Positions 1 through 6,693 of a stretch of DNA of 10,293 nucleotides are shown here, in pieces. Source of the DNA: Bacteroidales bacterium. GTDB lineage: Bacteria > Bacteroidota > Bacteroidia > Bacteroidales > UBA1715. Every line of letters begins with the position of its first letter. Position 1 is the stretch's first letter. The stretch lies in the NCBI GenBank assembly GCA_031262005.1, contig JAISIO010000173.1:1-10293 (forward strand), written 5' to 3'. Below the pieces are notes generated by a model, which was given only the letters and a program-made list of their open reading frames with translations, was not told where the DNA came from and did not search any database. The translations under genes were made by a program, and so were the position numbers.

Positions 1-752
1 GCAATTTTGTACATTACAAAACCAATAAATTCTCGTATCAGTTTACGCCATTGTTCCAAAGCAGAACTATCGGGAATAAGGTAAAAATCAATACTGTATT
101 TCGATGGAGCAATAGTATAATCAGTGCTAAACGCATGAGCCGGTAATTGTGCTTTTTGAGCGCAAGCCATAGCTCTTGGCAAGTGGGTTGCGCTGGTTAT
201 CAGTAAAATAGTGTCGGTATATTGTAATGAATCAAGAATATGCTTGCTGTATTGTATGTTTTCAAATGTATTGCGCGATTGGGTTTCTACAATAATATCG
301 TCGGTAGAAAATCCTATGTCAATCAAAAAATCACGTGTCGATTCACTTTCGGTGTACCCACGTTTCATAATTCTTCCTTCGCCACCCGAAAGTATAATCT
401 TTTTTACTTTTCCTTGTTTGTAAAGCCACAATGCTTGCCATAATCTATCGCTTGAATTTTGAAAAACAACTCTATTGTGCGCAGCATCATAATCGGTAAA
501 ACCTCCTAAAACAATTGCATATTCGTATGGCTTTTGAATTGTGTGAGCGTTTATGGGTGGCGTTTCCCATGCTTGCGTAGCTTTTGTTGCCAAAAAAAGA
601 TTGCTCAGTACAACTAAAAGAACACCGGCGACGATGAATAGTATTCGAGCAATTTTTCTATTCTTCAAGCAAAGAGCAACAATGCATACAACAAAAATCC
701 ACACAAGGGGAGTTGTCAAGAAATAGGCGAGTTTTGAGAGTATAAAGAACAT
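1..752 (-). CDS. DUF218/YdcF-like membrane-anchored protein, 3' end cut by window edge
   Basis: I translated this frame by hand; it starts at ATG 752-750 and stays open for 250 codons to the window edge, so the C-terminus is missing. Two hydrophobic segments at about residues 8-29 and 34-55 anchor it in the inner membrane. A DUF218 domain follows, with AIVLGG at 79-84, a dinucleotide-fold-like helix around SDRLWQALWLY at 101-111, IILSGG at 119-124, SRNTFENI at 159-166 and TSATHLPRA at 186-194, all in the usual order. The family includes E. coli SanA, YdcF and ElyC, which are linked to envelope integrity or lipid carrier metabolism, but the reaction is not settled for most members. It is transcribed divergently from the lipoprotein gene at 897. 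The family call is firm; the exact role is unknown. Confidence 0.9.
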   Translation of the reverse strand, partial: MFFILSKLAYFLTTPLVWIFVVCIVALCLKNRKIARILFIVAGVLLVVLSNLFLATKATQAWETPPINAHTIQKPYEYAIVLGGFTDYDAAHNRVVFQNSSDRLWQALWLYKQGKVKKIILSGGEGRIMKRGYTESESTRDFLIDIGFSTDDIIVETQSRNTFENIQYSKHILDSLQYTDTILLITSATHLPRAMACAQKAQLPAHAFSTDYTIAPSKYSIDFYLIPDSSALEQWRKLIREFIGFVMYKI

Positions 753-896
753 AATTTTCAAAAATTATCCGAAAAATACAAAAAAACTTATTTACTGTGG
801 AATAATGTGATAGATTTTTGCGTAATTTACATTCTCTTACTATGGAGACATTGGGAAGCTATTTCCTAATATACAATCTCATGAAGAACTAAATGT
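753..896. other. divergent intergenic region
   Basis: This gap lies between two divergent starts and should hold both promoters, but I see no clean TTG/TAnnTTTG pair on either strand. The closest is TAGATTTTTG at 811-820 on the plus strand, which has two extra bases between TA and TTTG. An AT-only inverted repeat (ATAATTTT 751-758 and AAAATTAT 761-768, two-base loop) covers the start codon of the minus-strand gene and could hide it in a weak hairpin. Confidence 0.4.
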
Positions 897-1703
897 ATGA
901 AATATTTTATAACTTTTTGCATTGCAGTAACCGTTGCGCTTTCAATTTCCACATCGTGCGATAAACCTGTTGAATATGATTTTTCGCAGGATAGTGTTCG
1001 TGGTTTATGGGGAACTGTGGAATTATTCAATCAGTTTGGAGAACAAGCAGGTTCGTTGAGTAACATACAAATAGTGGCTCACGTGAGTGATACCATGTTT
1101 AACTTCAACAACAATTCTACCGAGGTGTTAGATACCATAATTACTACCTATACCAATGATAAGGGTGAATGGGAAATGCGCCGCACGCAGGGATACTATA
1201 CCATTGAAATACAGAAAGAAGGCTTTGGTAAAAATCAAATTTTTCAATACCGCTACGATACTACTCGAGCCGACACTTTGCCCACCATATATTTAGCTAT
1301 GAAGCCACAAGGTTTGGTAACGATTGATTCCGTGTCGGTTACAAACAATATTCTTGATATTTCACGCACTATTTCTTTCGTTGGAAGTCGTGATTATGCG
1401 CTTTCTGTATGGTATTTTTTTGATACGCTTGCTTCTGTGAGTAACGAACGGTACGCATACGTATATATGGCGGGAGCAAAAAATTCAGGTGGCTTGCCAT
1501 TGAATAGTATGACAATTCAAAAACCGTTGGATAAACTCTACGCATCGGGTATTCACGAAGGGCAACAAGTATATGTGCGTGCTTATGCGGATAATTACAA
1601 ATATGTACGTTATCAAATTGACAGTGCTCTGTGGGTGTATCCAAATATAACCGAGGGATCAAATGTTTTGAATTTTACCATGCCGCCGCTGAACGAAGAG
1701 TGA
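897..1703 (+). CDS. lipoprotein with carboxypeptidase-regulatory-like domain
   Basis: The protein has 268 residues. It begins with a short lipoprotein signal (Lys2, hydrophobic residues 4-17) ending in STSC with Cys21 as the predicted lipidated residue; the lipobox is lenient, as is common in Bacteroidota. Residues about 36-133 look like a carboxypeptidase-regulatory-like/beta-sandwich domain: GLWGTVELFNQFGE, then TNDKGEWEM and a GYYTIEIQKEGF strand pair typical of these folds. The second half (about 138-265) is rich in beta strands and may be another immunoglobulin-like domain. The layout resembles DUF3823-type outer-membrane lipoproteins of polysaccharide-use loci, but no SusC/SusD partner is present. 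I chose ATG 897 because it places the charged residue and hydrophobic core correctly; ATG 893 is out of frame. The 48-base gap to the next gene suggests an operon. Function unknown; probably a surface or periplasm-facing structural or binding protein. Confidence 0.85.
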   Translation: MKYFITFCIAVTVALSISTSCDKPVEYDFSQDSVRGLWGTVELFNQFGEQAGSLSNIQIVAHVSDTMFNFNNNSTEVLDTIITTYTNDKGEWEMRRTQGYYTIEIQKEGFGKNQIFQYRYDTTRADTLPTIYLAMKPQGLVTIDSVSVTNNILDISRTISFVGSRDYALSVWYFFDTLASVSNERYAYVYMAGAKNSGGLPLNSMTIQKPLDKLYASGIHEGQQVYVRAYADNYKYVRYQIDSALWVYPNITEGSNVLNFTMPPLNEE

Positions 1704-1751
1704 TTTAAAAATGTAAGTCGTTAAATTGCTAGTTCTTTAAACTATTGCCGT

Positions 1752-3647
1752 ATGTCTCACATCTCGCATTTTACATCATTTTTTCTCCGTTTGCTGTTTT
1801 TGTATGTCTTGTTTTTTGCTGCTCAAATTGTATTTTACTTTTACAATAATGCACTTATTGATAGCATACCTATTGATGAATTATGGAATTTAATTAAAGG
1901 TGCTTTTGTTTTTAATTCGGTATCAATATTTTATATTAATCTTCCTTTTGTCGTTTTTTCATTTATTCCGCTCGGTATTATTGCTCGACAAGGCTATCAA
2001 AAATTTGTGGCTATATGGTTTACGGTAACGAATGCGCTTGCACTTATGCTGCACATAGCCGATATTTTCTATTATCCGTTTAAACTTGGGCGCATTTCCA
2101 ACGATGATTTACATTATTTTGGTGCTGAAAACAATGTGCAACTACTTGGTGCATTTTTCCTCGATTATTGGTTTGCATTTGTAGCTTTTGCGTTGTTGGT
2201 ATGGGTATTGTATTGCTTCGCTCGGCTCACTATTCCGCGTTTTACCCCCCCATTTTCGTGGAAATACTATGTGAGCAATGTATTTGCTTTGCTTGTAGTA
2301 GGTACTTTTGCCGTGTATATGATACGAGGCGGAAATTTTTCGGCAAGTACTCGCCCCATACATGTGAGCGATGTTACGATATATGCCAAAAATCCAACAC
2401 ATTCGTCGCTTATTTTGAGCAATCCGTTTTGCTTGCTGCGCACGCTTGGTACCACGGTACGTTATGAAACATATTTTGAAACGCAGGAAGAGCTACAATC
2501 GTATTTCAATCCGGTGCAAACAATTGATACGGAATGTGCGCGCTATTATAGAATAAACGAGCATACGAACATAGTATTTATTATTCTCGAAAGTTTTGGG
2601 GCAGCGCATCTACGCCAGCTCAATGCTGAGCATAATTACAGTTACACGCCATTTTTAGATTCATTGATGAACGAAGGATTACTGTTTACCAATGCCTTTC
2701 ACAATGGTAAACGGTCAATGGACGCTTTGCCTTCGATTTGGGCTTCAATACCAAGTTTCAAAGAAGAGTTCTTATCGTTGCCGCAATCGGTAGCACCGCT
2801 TAATCCGCTTCCTCGTATGCTGGCAAACAAAGGATACACAACCGCCTTTTTACACGGAGCACTTCATTCTTCAATGGGATTTGTAGCTTTTGGCAACGCA
2901 TCGGGTGTGCAGCAGTTTTTCTGCCGAGAGGAATATGAAAAAGAACGCGGAACGCATGATTTCGATGGTAAATGGGGAATTTGGGATCATGCTTTTTTGC
3001 CATTTGCTCAAGAAAAAATATCAACGCTCAAAGAACCGTTTTTAGCAACAATTTTCACGCTTTCGTCGCATCATCCGTTTACATTACCTCCTGATTTTGA
3101 AAAGATATTAAAAGGAGGGACTTTGCCTATTTACCGTACATTGCAATATTCCGATGCTGCACTTCGTGATTTTTTTATACAAGCACGTAAACAACCATGG
3201 TTTGCCAATACATTATTTATTATAACCGCCGATCATGGTTCGGGGCAAGAGCATACCGAGTGGAGTCAAGTTCCTCGAAATTTTGCGGTTCCCGTGTTAT
3301 TCTATAAAGAAAATTCAAACTTTAGAGGAACGAATAACAATGTAATGGGGCATATTGATATTATGCCCACCGTGTTGGGAATGATGCAGCACACTGAAGC
3401 GTTTTTTGCCTTTGGCAAAGATGTATTTGCACTCAAAAATCCCGAAAATCATGTAACAGTCAATTATTATGGTGGTTATTTTAATTTCATAAAACGAAAC
3501 AATACATTTTTGTTCAACGAAAAAGAAATTTCGGCAGTGTATCCTACGCAATGGAAAACCGATACATCTACTTTACGTCTGCCACGTGCCAAGGCATTTA
3601 TTCAAAGTTATTATCAAGCAATAGAAAAGCGGAAATTTGTGCCGTAA
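1752..3647 (+). CDS. LtaS/MdoB-like membrane sulfatase-superfamily enzyme
   Basis: The protein has 631 residues: five probable membrane helices (about 11-34, 48-78, 88-108, 134-158, 174-191) followed by a periplasmic alkaline-phosphatase-superfamily domain. This is the plan of lipoteichoic acid synthase and the phosphoglycerol and phosphoethanolamine transferases (COG1368). Visible active-site candidates are Glu280 in NIVFIILESFG, a nucleophile Ser322 in NGKRSMDALPS, His440/His441 in SSHHPF, and Asp494-His495 in ITADHGSG, spaced as in LtaS (Glu, Thr, His, Asp-His around one metal). The nucleophile position is Ser rather than the Thr of LtaS. By family it would move a phosphate-containing head group, or hydrolyse a sulfate or phosphate ester, on an envelope lipid or glycan. 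The substrate cannot be read from sequence, and a Gram-negative cell makes true LTA synthesis unlikely. Its stop is 26 bases from the end of the convergent amidohydrolase gene. Confidence 0.92.
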   Translation: MSHISHFTSFFLRLLFLYVLFFAAQIVFYFYNNALIDSIPIDELWNLIKGAFVFNSVSIFYINLPFVVFSFIPLGIIARQGYQKFVAIWFTVTNALALMLHIADIFYYPFKLGRISNDDLHYFGAENNVQLLGAFFLDYWFAFVAFALLVWVLYCFARLTIPRFTPPFSWKYYVSNVFALLVVGTFAVYMIRGGNFSASTRPIHVSDVTIYAKNPTHSSLILSNPFCLLRTLGTTVRYETYFETQEELQSYFNPVQTIDTECARYYRINEHTNIVFIILESFGAAHLRQLNAEHNYSYTPFLDSLMNEGLLFTNAFHNGKRSMDALPSIWASIPSFKEEFLSLPQSVAPLNPLPRMLANKGYTTAFLHGALHSSMGFVAFGNASGVQQFFCREEYEKERGTHDFDGKWGIWDHAFLPFAQEKISTLKEPFLATIFTLSSHHPFTLPPDFEKILKGGTLPIYRTLQYSDAALRDFFIQARKQPWFANTLFIITADHGSGQEHTEWSQVPRNFAVPVLFYKENSNFRGTNNNVMGHIDIMPTVLGMMQHTEAFFAFGKDVFALKNPENHVTVNYYGGYFNFIKRNNTFLFNEKEISAVYPTQWKTDTSTLRLPRAKAFIQSYYQAIEKRKFVP

Positions 3648-3673
3648 CGGGTGTAGTTTGTGGCAATCTCTTT

Positions 3674-4867
3674 TTATATTAATCGTAATGCCGTAGTGTT
3701 GTTCTGTAAACGCATATTTGTAAAATCAATATGCTCTAACAAAACTACTCCGGGAGTTTTTCCTTTTTCAAATGTGCCGAATTGTTTCTGTATGCCAAGT
3801 GCTTGTGCGCCGTTTCTGGTGGAACAAGTCAATAATTCTGCCAGCGAAACGTTTGGAAATGCTTGTTGTAAAGCAAGCAGTTCGCTCACAATATTGAGTT
3901 TACTATTCGATGCTAAGCTATCGGTGCCAATGGCGACATTCAATTTGTTGTTCAATAATACGTCAAAAGGAGGAATTTCATGTGCAATGTAGGCATTGCT
4001 TTGCGGACATACAACAAACGAGTAGTTCAAATCGGGATAATTGTGCTTCAAAAAATCAATATCGGCTTGCGTGGTGTGTGTGTTGTGTACAAATAGTGTA
4101 TGTGAATTGCAGGGCAACCACGTGGAATACGTTTGCAACGATGTTTTTCCGTATTGAGGAAATGGTAATTTTGCGTTTATAGTTTCTGAGTTTTTCGAAT
4201 CTGCTGCAAACATTTGCTCGTACAGAGTGCCCGAATTTGAACGATACATTTCATTTTCAGCCTCACATTCTTGATTGTGTATGCTTAGCGGATACTTATA
4301 TTCATTGGCGTGCAACGCAATTCGCTCAATTAATTTGCGAGAGCATGTATAAGGTGCATGAGGAGTTAATGAAAGCGGCATTGTATGGAAATGCGTGGAG
4401 AATAACTTCTTCCCATATTCAAATTCCTTTGAGTTACTGTTGAAAAGGTCGAGTAATTCTATAAAAGTGTGATAATAAATTGATGAATGTTGTTTAACAG
4501 AAAAACTTCCATCGGTATTGGAAATATCACCTACGGCAACTATTCCGTTTTGTTGCATTTCGCCATCAGCTGCTTGCATTGCTTCAAGTTCTCCAGATAA
4601 TGAACCACGTAGTTTTACAACATTTTTTATGAATTGAGGTAAACCTTCGTGTTGTGGAATGCGATTGCGATAATGAGATAATTCCAAATGACAATGCGCA
4701 TTCACAAAACCGGGGCAGACTATTCCATTGAAAAATTCTTCGCAGGCAGTTTCATTGGTTGTGTTGTGCAATATTGTTTCAATTCCACCACCTTCGTTCA
4801 CCACCAAAGTTGCTAATTTATGCAATCTGGAACCATCGAAAATATATTGAGCTTTGATTTTTCTCAT
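3674..4867 (-). CDS. Atz/Trz-type metal-dependent amidohydrolase (deaminase-like)
   Basis: This 397-residue cytosolic protein has the complete metal site of the cytosine deaminase/chlorohydrolase branch of the amidohydrolase superfamily (COG0402). His58-x-His60 sits in FVNAHCHLELS, His170 in TPHAPYT, His197 with Glu200 and Glu203 in HNQECEAE, His261 in FVHNTHTT, and Asp316 in GTDSLASN. CPQSN at 287-291 is also typical. Residues 1-50 and the last 40 form the small beta-sandwich domain, and the TIM barrel lies between. Such enzymes hydrolyse C-N or C-Cl bonds on heterocycles; candidates include guanine or adenosine-type deaminases and the aminodeoxyfutalosine deaminase of menaquinone synthesis. 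No futalosine gene is nearby, so I leave the substrate open. It is last in the minus-strand run, behind the DUF4296 lipoprotein and a repeat-filled 72-base gap. Confidence 0.92.
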   Translation of the reverse strand: MRKIKAQYIFDGSRLHKLATLVVNEGGGIETILHNTTNETACEEFFNGIVCPGFVNAHCHLELSHYRNRIPQHEGLPQFIKNVVKLRGSLSGELEAMQAADGEMQQNGIVAVGDISNTDGSFSVKQHSSIYYHTFIELLDLFNSNSKEFEYGKKLFSTHFHTMPLSLTPHAPYTCSRKLIERIALHANEYKYPLSIHNQECEAENEMYRSNSGTLYEQMFAADSKNSETINAKLPFPQYGKTSLQTYSTWLPCNSHTLFVHNTHTTQADIDFLKHNYPDLNYSFVVCPQSNAYIAHEIPPFDVLLNNKLNVAIGTDSLASNSKLNIVSELLALQQAFPNVSLAELLTCSTRNGAQALGIQKQFGTFEKGKTPGVVLLEHIDFTNMRLQNNTTALRLI

Positions 4868-4871
4868 TTGT

Positions 4872-4934
4872 TAGTAATTAGTACAAAGTAATTAGTATTG
4901 AGTAGCTTGTGCTTTGTACTCAATACTATATACT
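4872..4934. repeat. degenerate heptamer array with inverted second half
   Basis: The gap between the DUF4296 stop and the amidohydrolase start is almost entirely 7-base words. Positions 4872-4906 hold five words of the form nAGTAnn (TAGTAAT, TAGTACA, ...), and 4907-4934 hold four words of the opposite sense ending in CT (TTGTACT, CAATACT, ...). Two stems result: TAGTATTGAGTA (4893-4904) pairs perfectly with 4917-4928 across 12 bases, and AGTACAAAG (4880-4888) pairs perfectly with CTTTGTACT (4912-4920). The stems share 4917-4920, so only one can form fully at a time. In the minus-strand transcript this is the leader of the amidohydrolase gene. Confidence 0.85.
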
Positions 4935-4939
4935 ACAAT

Positions 4940-5389
4940 TTATTTATTCCGTATTTCAGCCTCGGTATGGCGTGCTCTCATATTATTGAGCGAGTCGAGC
5001 ACTTTACTATAAATATCTTTTATTTCGCCGTTCAGCGTGTAGTGTTCAATATTGAGGCGGAAAACCGTATCGGTAAAGCCGTGTTTTGCGAAAAGACTGT
5101 CGTAGTAAGCCTGAGAAAGGAGAATATTCGGTTTGTCTTGATTGTTGTACGTATTAATCACTGCATCGGAAAAATGCACATCGAACAGCATTTCTGTCAT
5201 AGTTTGTTTGGGAATAATTTCAAATTCTACTGTTTTTTTGTTCGACGAGGTGCAAGATACAAGACACAAGACACAAGACGCAAGACACAAGATACGAGAC
5301 ACAAGAAATAATGAACAAATATTGAAGAGTTTTTGTTTAACTGCGTTAAAGGAATAGTTTTGTTTTCCGGTATCTAATGTATAATTCAT
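4940..5389 (-). CDS. DUF4296 lipoprotein with a repeat-encoded signal sequence
   Basis: The protein has 149 residues. Residues about 55-137 match the DUF4296 pattern: IIPKQTMTEMLFDVHFSDA, then YYDSLFAKHGFTDTVFRLNIEHY and IKDIYSKVLDSL, a small helical domain seen in Bacteroidota lipoproteins of unknown role. The N-terminus is odd. A 26-residue polar stretch precedes the hydrophobic signal, and residues 28-47 are encoded by a tandem heptamer array, giving repeated heptapeptides LCLASCV and LCLVSCT. There are therefore two lipobox-like sites, LASC39 and LVSC46; Cys46 followed by TSSNKK is the likelier lipidation site. ATG 5389 is the only ATG before the signal, with no recognisable ribosome binding site. 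An A7 run just after the array (5233-5239, T on the plus strand) is a second slippage tract. The domain call is good; the true start is less certain. Confidence 0.85.
   Translation of the reverse strand: MNYTLDTGKQNYSFNAVKQKLFNICSLFLVSRILCLASCVLCLVSCTSSNKKTVEFEIIPKQTMTEMLFDVHFSDAVINTYNNQDKPNILLSQAYYDSLFAKHGFTDTVFRLNIEHYTLNGEIKDIYSKVLDSLNNMRARHTEAEIRNK
5251..5306 (-). repeat. eight tandem heptamers inside the DUF4296 coding sequence
   Basis: On the minus strand this is eight head-to-tail copies of TCTTGyr (most often TCTTGTG), with one internal variant, TCTCGTA. On the plus strand the word is yrCAAGA. Because 7 is not a multiple of 3, three copies (21 bases) give seven codons, which yields the heptapeptide repeat of the signal sequence. 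After the array the two other minus-strand reading frames reach TAG and TGA within about a dozen codons, so only copy-number changes in multiples of three keep the gene intact. Confidence 0.93.
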
Positions 5390-5410
5390 ATCTTAAAATA
5401 TTAATTAATA

Positions 5411-5445
5411 AATTGTTAATTATTAATTGTTCATTGTTCATTGCA
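5411..5445. repeat. five heptamers at the nlpC stop / DUF4296 leader
   Basis: Five 7-base words of the form (A/C)ATTGTT follow each other (AATTGTT, AATTATT, AATTGTT, CATTGTT, CATTGCA), and the last two overlap the stop codon and the last codons of the upstream NlpC/P60 gene. TTGTTCATT at 5427-5435 has its exact reverse complement AATGAACAA at 5310-5318, next to the heptamer array inside the DUF4296 gene, so the start and first codons of that gene lie between two complementary arms. Confidence 0.75.
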
Positions 5446-6061
5446 ATCGTCCCACTTTTACAAATCGTTTGCTATAATAATACGTATCGGGATATGTATC
5501 AATGGTAATGCCTTTTGAAACCGATGAGTGCAGCATTTTCAATTCTCCATTGTTATTTTCAATAATGAGTGCTACGTGTCCCACTCGGTTTTGGTTAGCA
5601 TTGCGACCTTTGAAAAAAATAAAATCGCCCGCTCGTGCGTCTTTTAGCGGAATTGTTTGTGTAATATTCGCTATTTCGGCACTCGAACGTGGCAAAGTTA
5701 CACCAAAATTTTGAAATATCATTCCCATAAACCCGCTGCAATCCATTAGTTGTGGGACGCCTTCAATTCGTGAACGATAGGGTAGCCCTATGAACGTTTC
5801 GCCGAATGCAATTACACTGTCAATAGGAACACGCCAATCACAAGAATTTATGGTTACAGTTGTATCACTGTTTATTAAGCTATCGTTTATTGCCTGTTCG
5901 GTAGTTAAATTTTCAGTAATTACACCTTCAATTTCTTGAGTAAGTATGTTCTCAATACTTTGTTTATCAGTATGTTTTATGGGTTCGTCTTGTGAAAAAC
6001 CACTTACGCTTACATACAAAAAAGCAATAGTAACTATAACTGTATGAGTAGTAGAACGCAT
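5438..6061 (-). CDS. secreted NlpC/P60 cysteine peptidase
   Basis: The protein has 207 residues. A Sec signal at residues 1-23 (Arg2, hydrophobic 8-20, likely cleavage around GFS-Q) sends it to the periplasm. A polar linker runs to about 72, then an NlpC/P60 domain at about 80-207. The catalytic Cys108 is in MDCSGFM, His162 in VGHVALI, and His178 in MLHSSVSKGI, giving the Cys-His-His set. GDFIFFKG at 145-152 is the typical strand. The family cuts cell-wall peptides, usually D-Glu to diaminopimelate bonds, so it is probably a peptidoglycan endopeptidase or cleanup enzyme. It sits two genes behind parB, where I recall a LysM/MltD-type transglycosylase in many Bacteroidales, so it may fill a similar cell-wall role. 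A 68-base gap separates it from the DUF5683 gene. Confidence 0.93.
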   Translation of the reverse strand: MRSTTHTVIVTIAFLYVSVSGFSQDEPIKHTDKQSIENILTQEIEGVITENLTTEQAINDSLINSDTTVTINSCDWRVPIDSVIAFGETFIGLPYRSRIEGVPQLMDCSGFMGMIFQNFGVTLPRSSAEIANITQTIPLKDARAGDFIFFKGRNANQNRVGHVALIIENNNGELKMLHSSVSKGITIDTYPDTYYYSKRFVKVGRLQ

Positions 6062-6129
6062 ATCTTTGTTATTTTTGATATTCAGTAGATAGTGTTAACT
6101 CATTTTTTTGTTTCTGGTAGCGAAAACGA

Positions 6130-6681
6130 CTAAAAAGAAAAAGAAAGACTCAGTCCCGGAGTTAACCGTGTATATGCCGTAGGCATTACGGTAGGCGCCA
6201 GGTGCAGACTTAAATCATCGCTTACATCGAAATCGAATAAATTGGCATACACGTATGCATCTAAAATATTGAGCAAATACCAAGCGCTTCCACCAATGAT
6301 ACATATATCTCGCCAGCGGCGAGCAAAATTTCGTTCTTCGCGCACATCGCTTAGCGTATAATCGTCTCTTCCGCGAATGGTTTCGGGAATAGCATCGGTT
6401 AAGGCGTGATCATTCCGATATTTATTATATATGCTTCTAAATTCGGTATAATAATTTTGATAAAAATACAAACCATAGCCAATACCACCGAAACCTGCGT
6501 AAATAATGGGAATTTTCCAATAATTATGATTGTAAGCCTGACCTAAGCCAGGCAACACGGTCGAAAAAATAGTGGCACGTGTAGGTGATTTTTTCTTTAC
6601 AAGAACCGCCGTGGTTTGGGCAAATGCAGTGTTTACCGAAATCAACAGAAAAATACAAACTATGGATATACGGATTTTCAC
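6130..6681 (-). CDS. DUF5683 membrane protein behind parB, GTG start
   Basis: The protein has 183 residues with a clear Sec signal (KIR, hydrophobic 5-16, AFA21-Q22 cleavage). The mature part begins with KKSPTRATIFSTVLPGLGQAYNHNYWKIPIIYAG, the hallmark of the DUF5683 family, which has a glycine-rich SxxLPGLGQ(A/I)Y motif beside hydrophobic segments (about 49-67 and 126-143). Its role is unknown. The family is regularly found directly behind parB in Bacteroidota, as here, 12 bases after the parB stop, which suggests translational coupling. The start codon is GTG at 6681-6679: the frame has no ATG upstream of the signal sequence, and an in-frame stop lies just before it (TAG overlapping the GTG region). 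The last residues (LSLSFSF) end in an aromatic, as in many outer-membrane-associated proteins; that is only suggestive. Confidence 0.9.
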   Translation of the reverse strand: MKIRISIVCIFLLISVNTAFAQTTAVLVKKKSPTRATIFSTVLPGLGQAYNHNYWKIPIIYAGFGGIGYGLYFYQNYYTEFRSIYNKYRNDHALTDAIPETIRGRDDYTLSDVREERNFARRWRDICIIGGSAWYLLNILDAYVYANLFDFDVSDDLSLHLAPTVMPTAYTRLTPGLSLSFSF

Positions 6682-6693
6682 TATTGTACAAGT

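Noticed and set aside
1369..1662. 97-codon open frame on the minus strand inside the lipoprotein gene
   Set aside because: It is antisense to a gene with clear domain structure and has no recognisable motif or signal.
3648..3673. Possible bidirectional terminator between the convergent genes
   Set aside because: The 26 bases contain no stem of useful length followed by a T-run.
4119..4126. CCACGTGG with the CACGTG core of parS inside the amidohydrolase gene
   Set aside because: The flanking bases do not match the parS consensus, and six-base cores occur by chance.
5251..5306. CRISPR-like array
   Set aside because: The units are 7 bases with no spacers.
4898..5311. 137-codon plus-strand frame ending in the heptamer array
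   Set aside because: It is antisense to the DUF4296 gene, and its tail is only the repeat read in the wrong direction.
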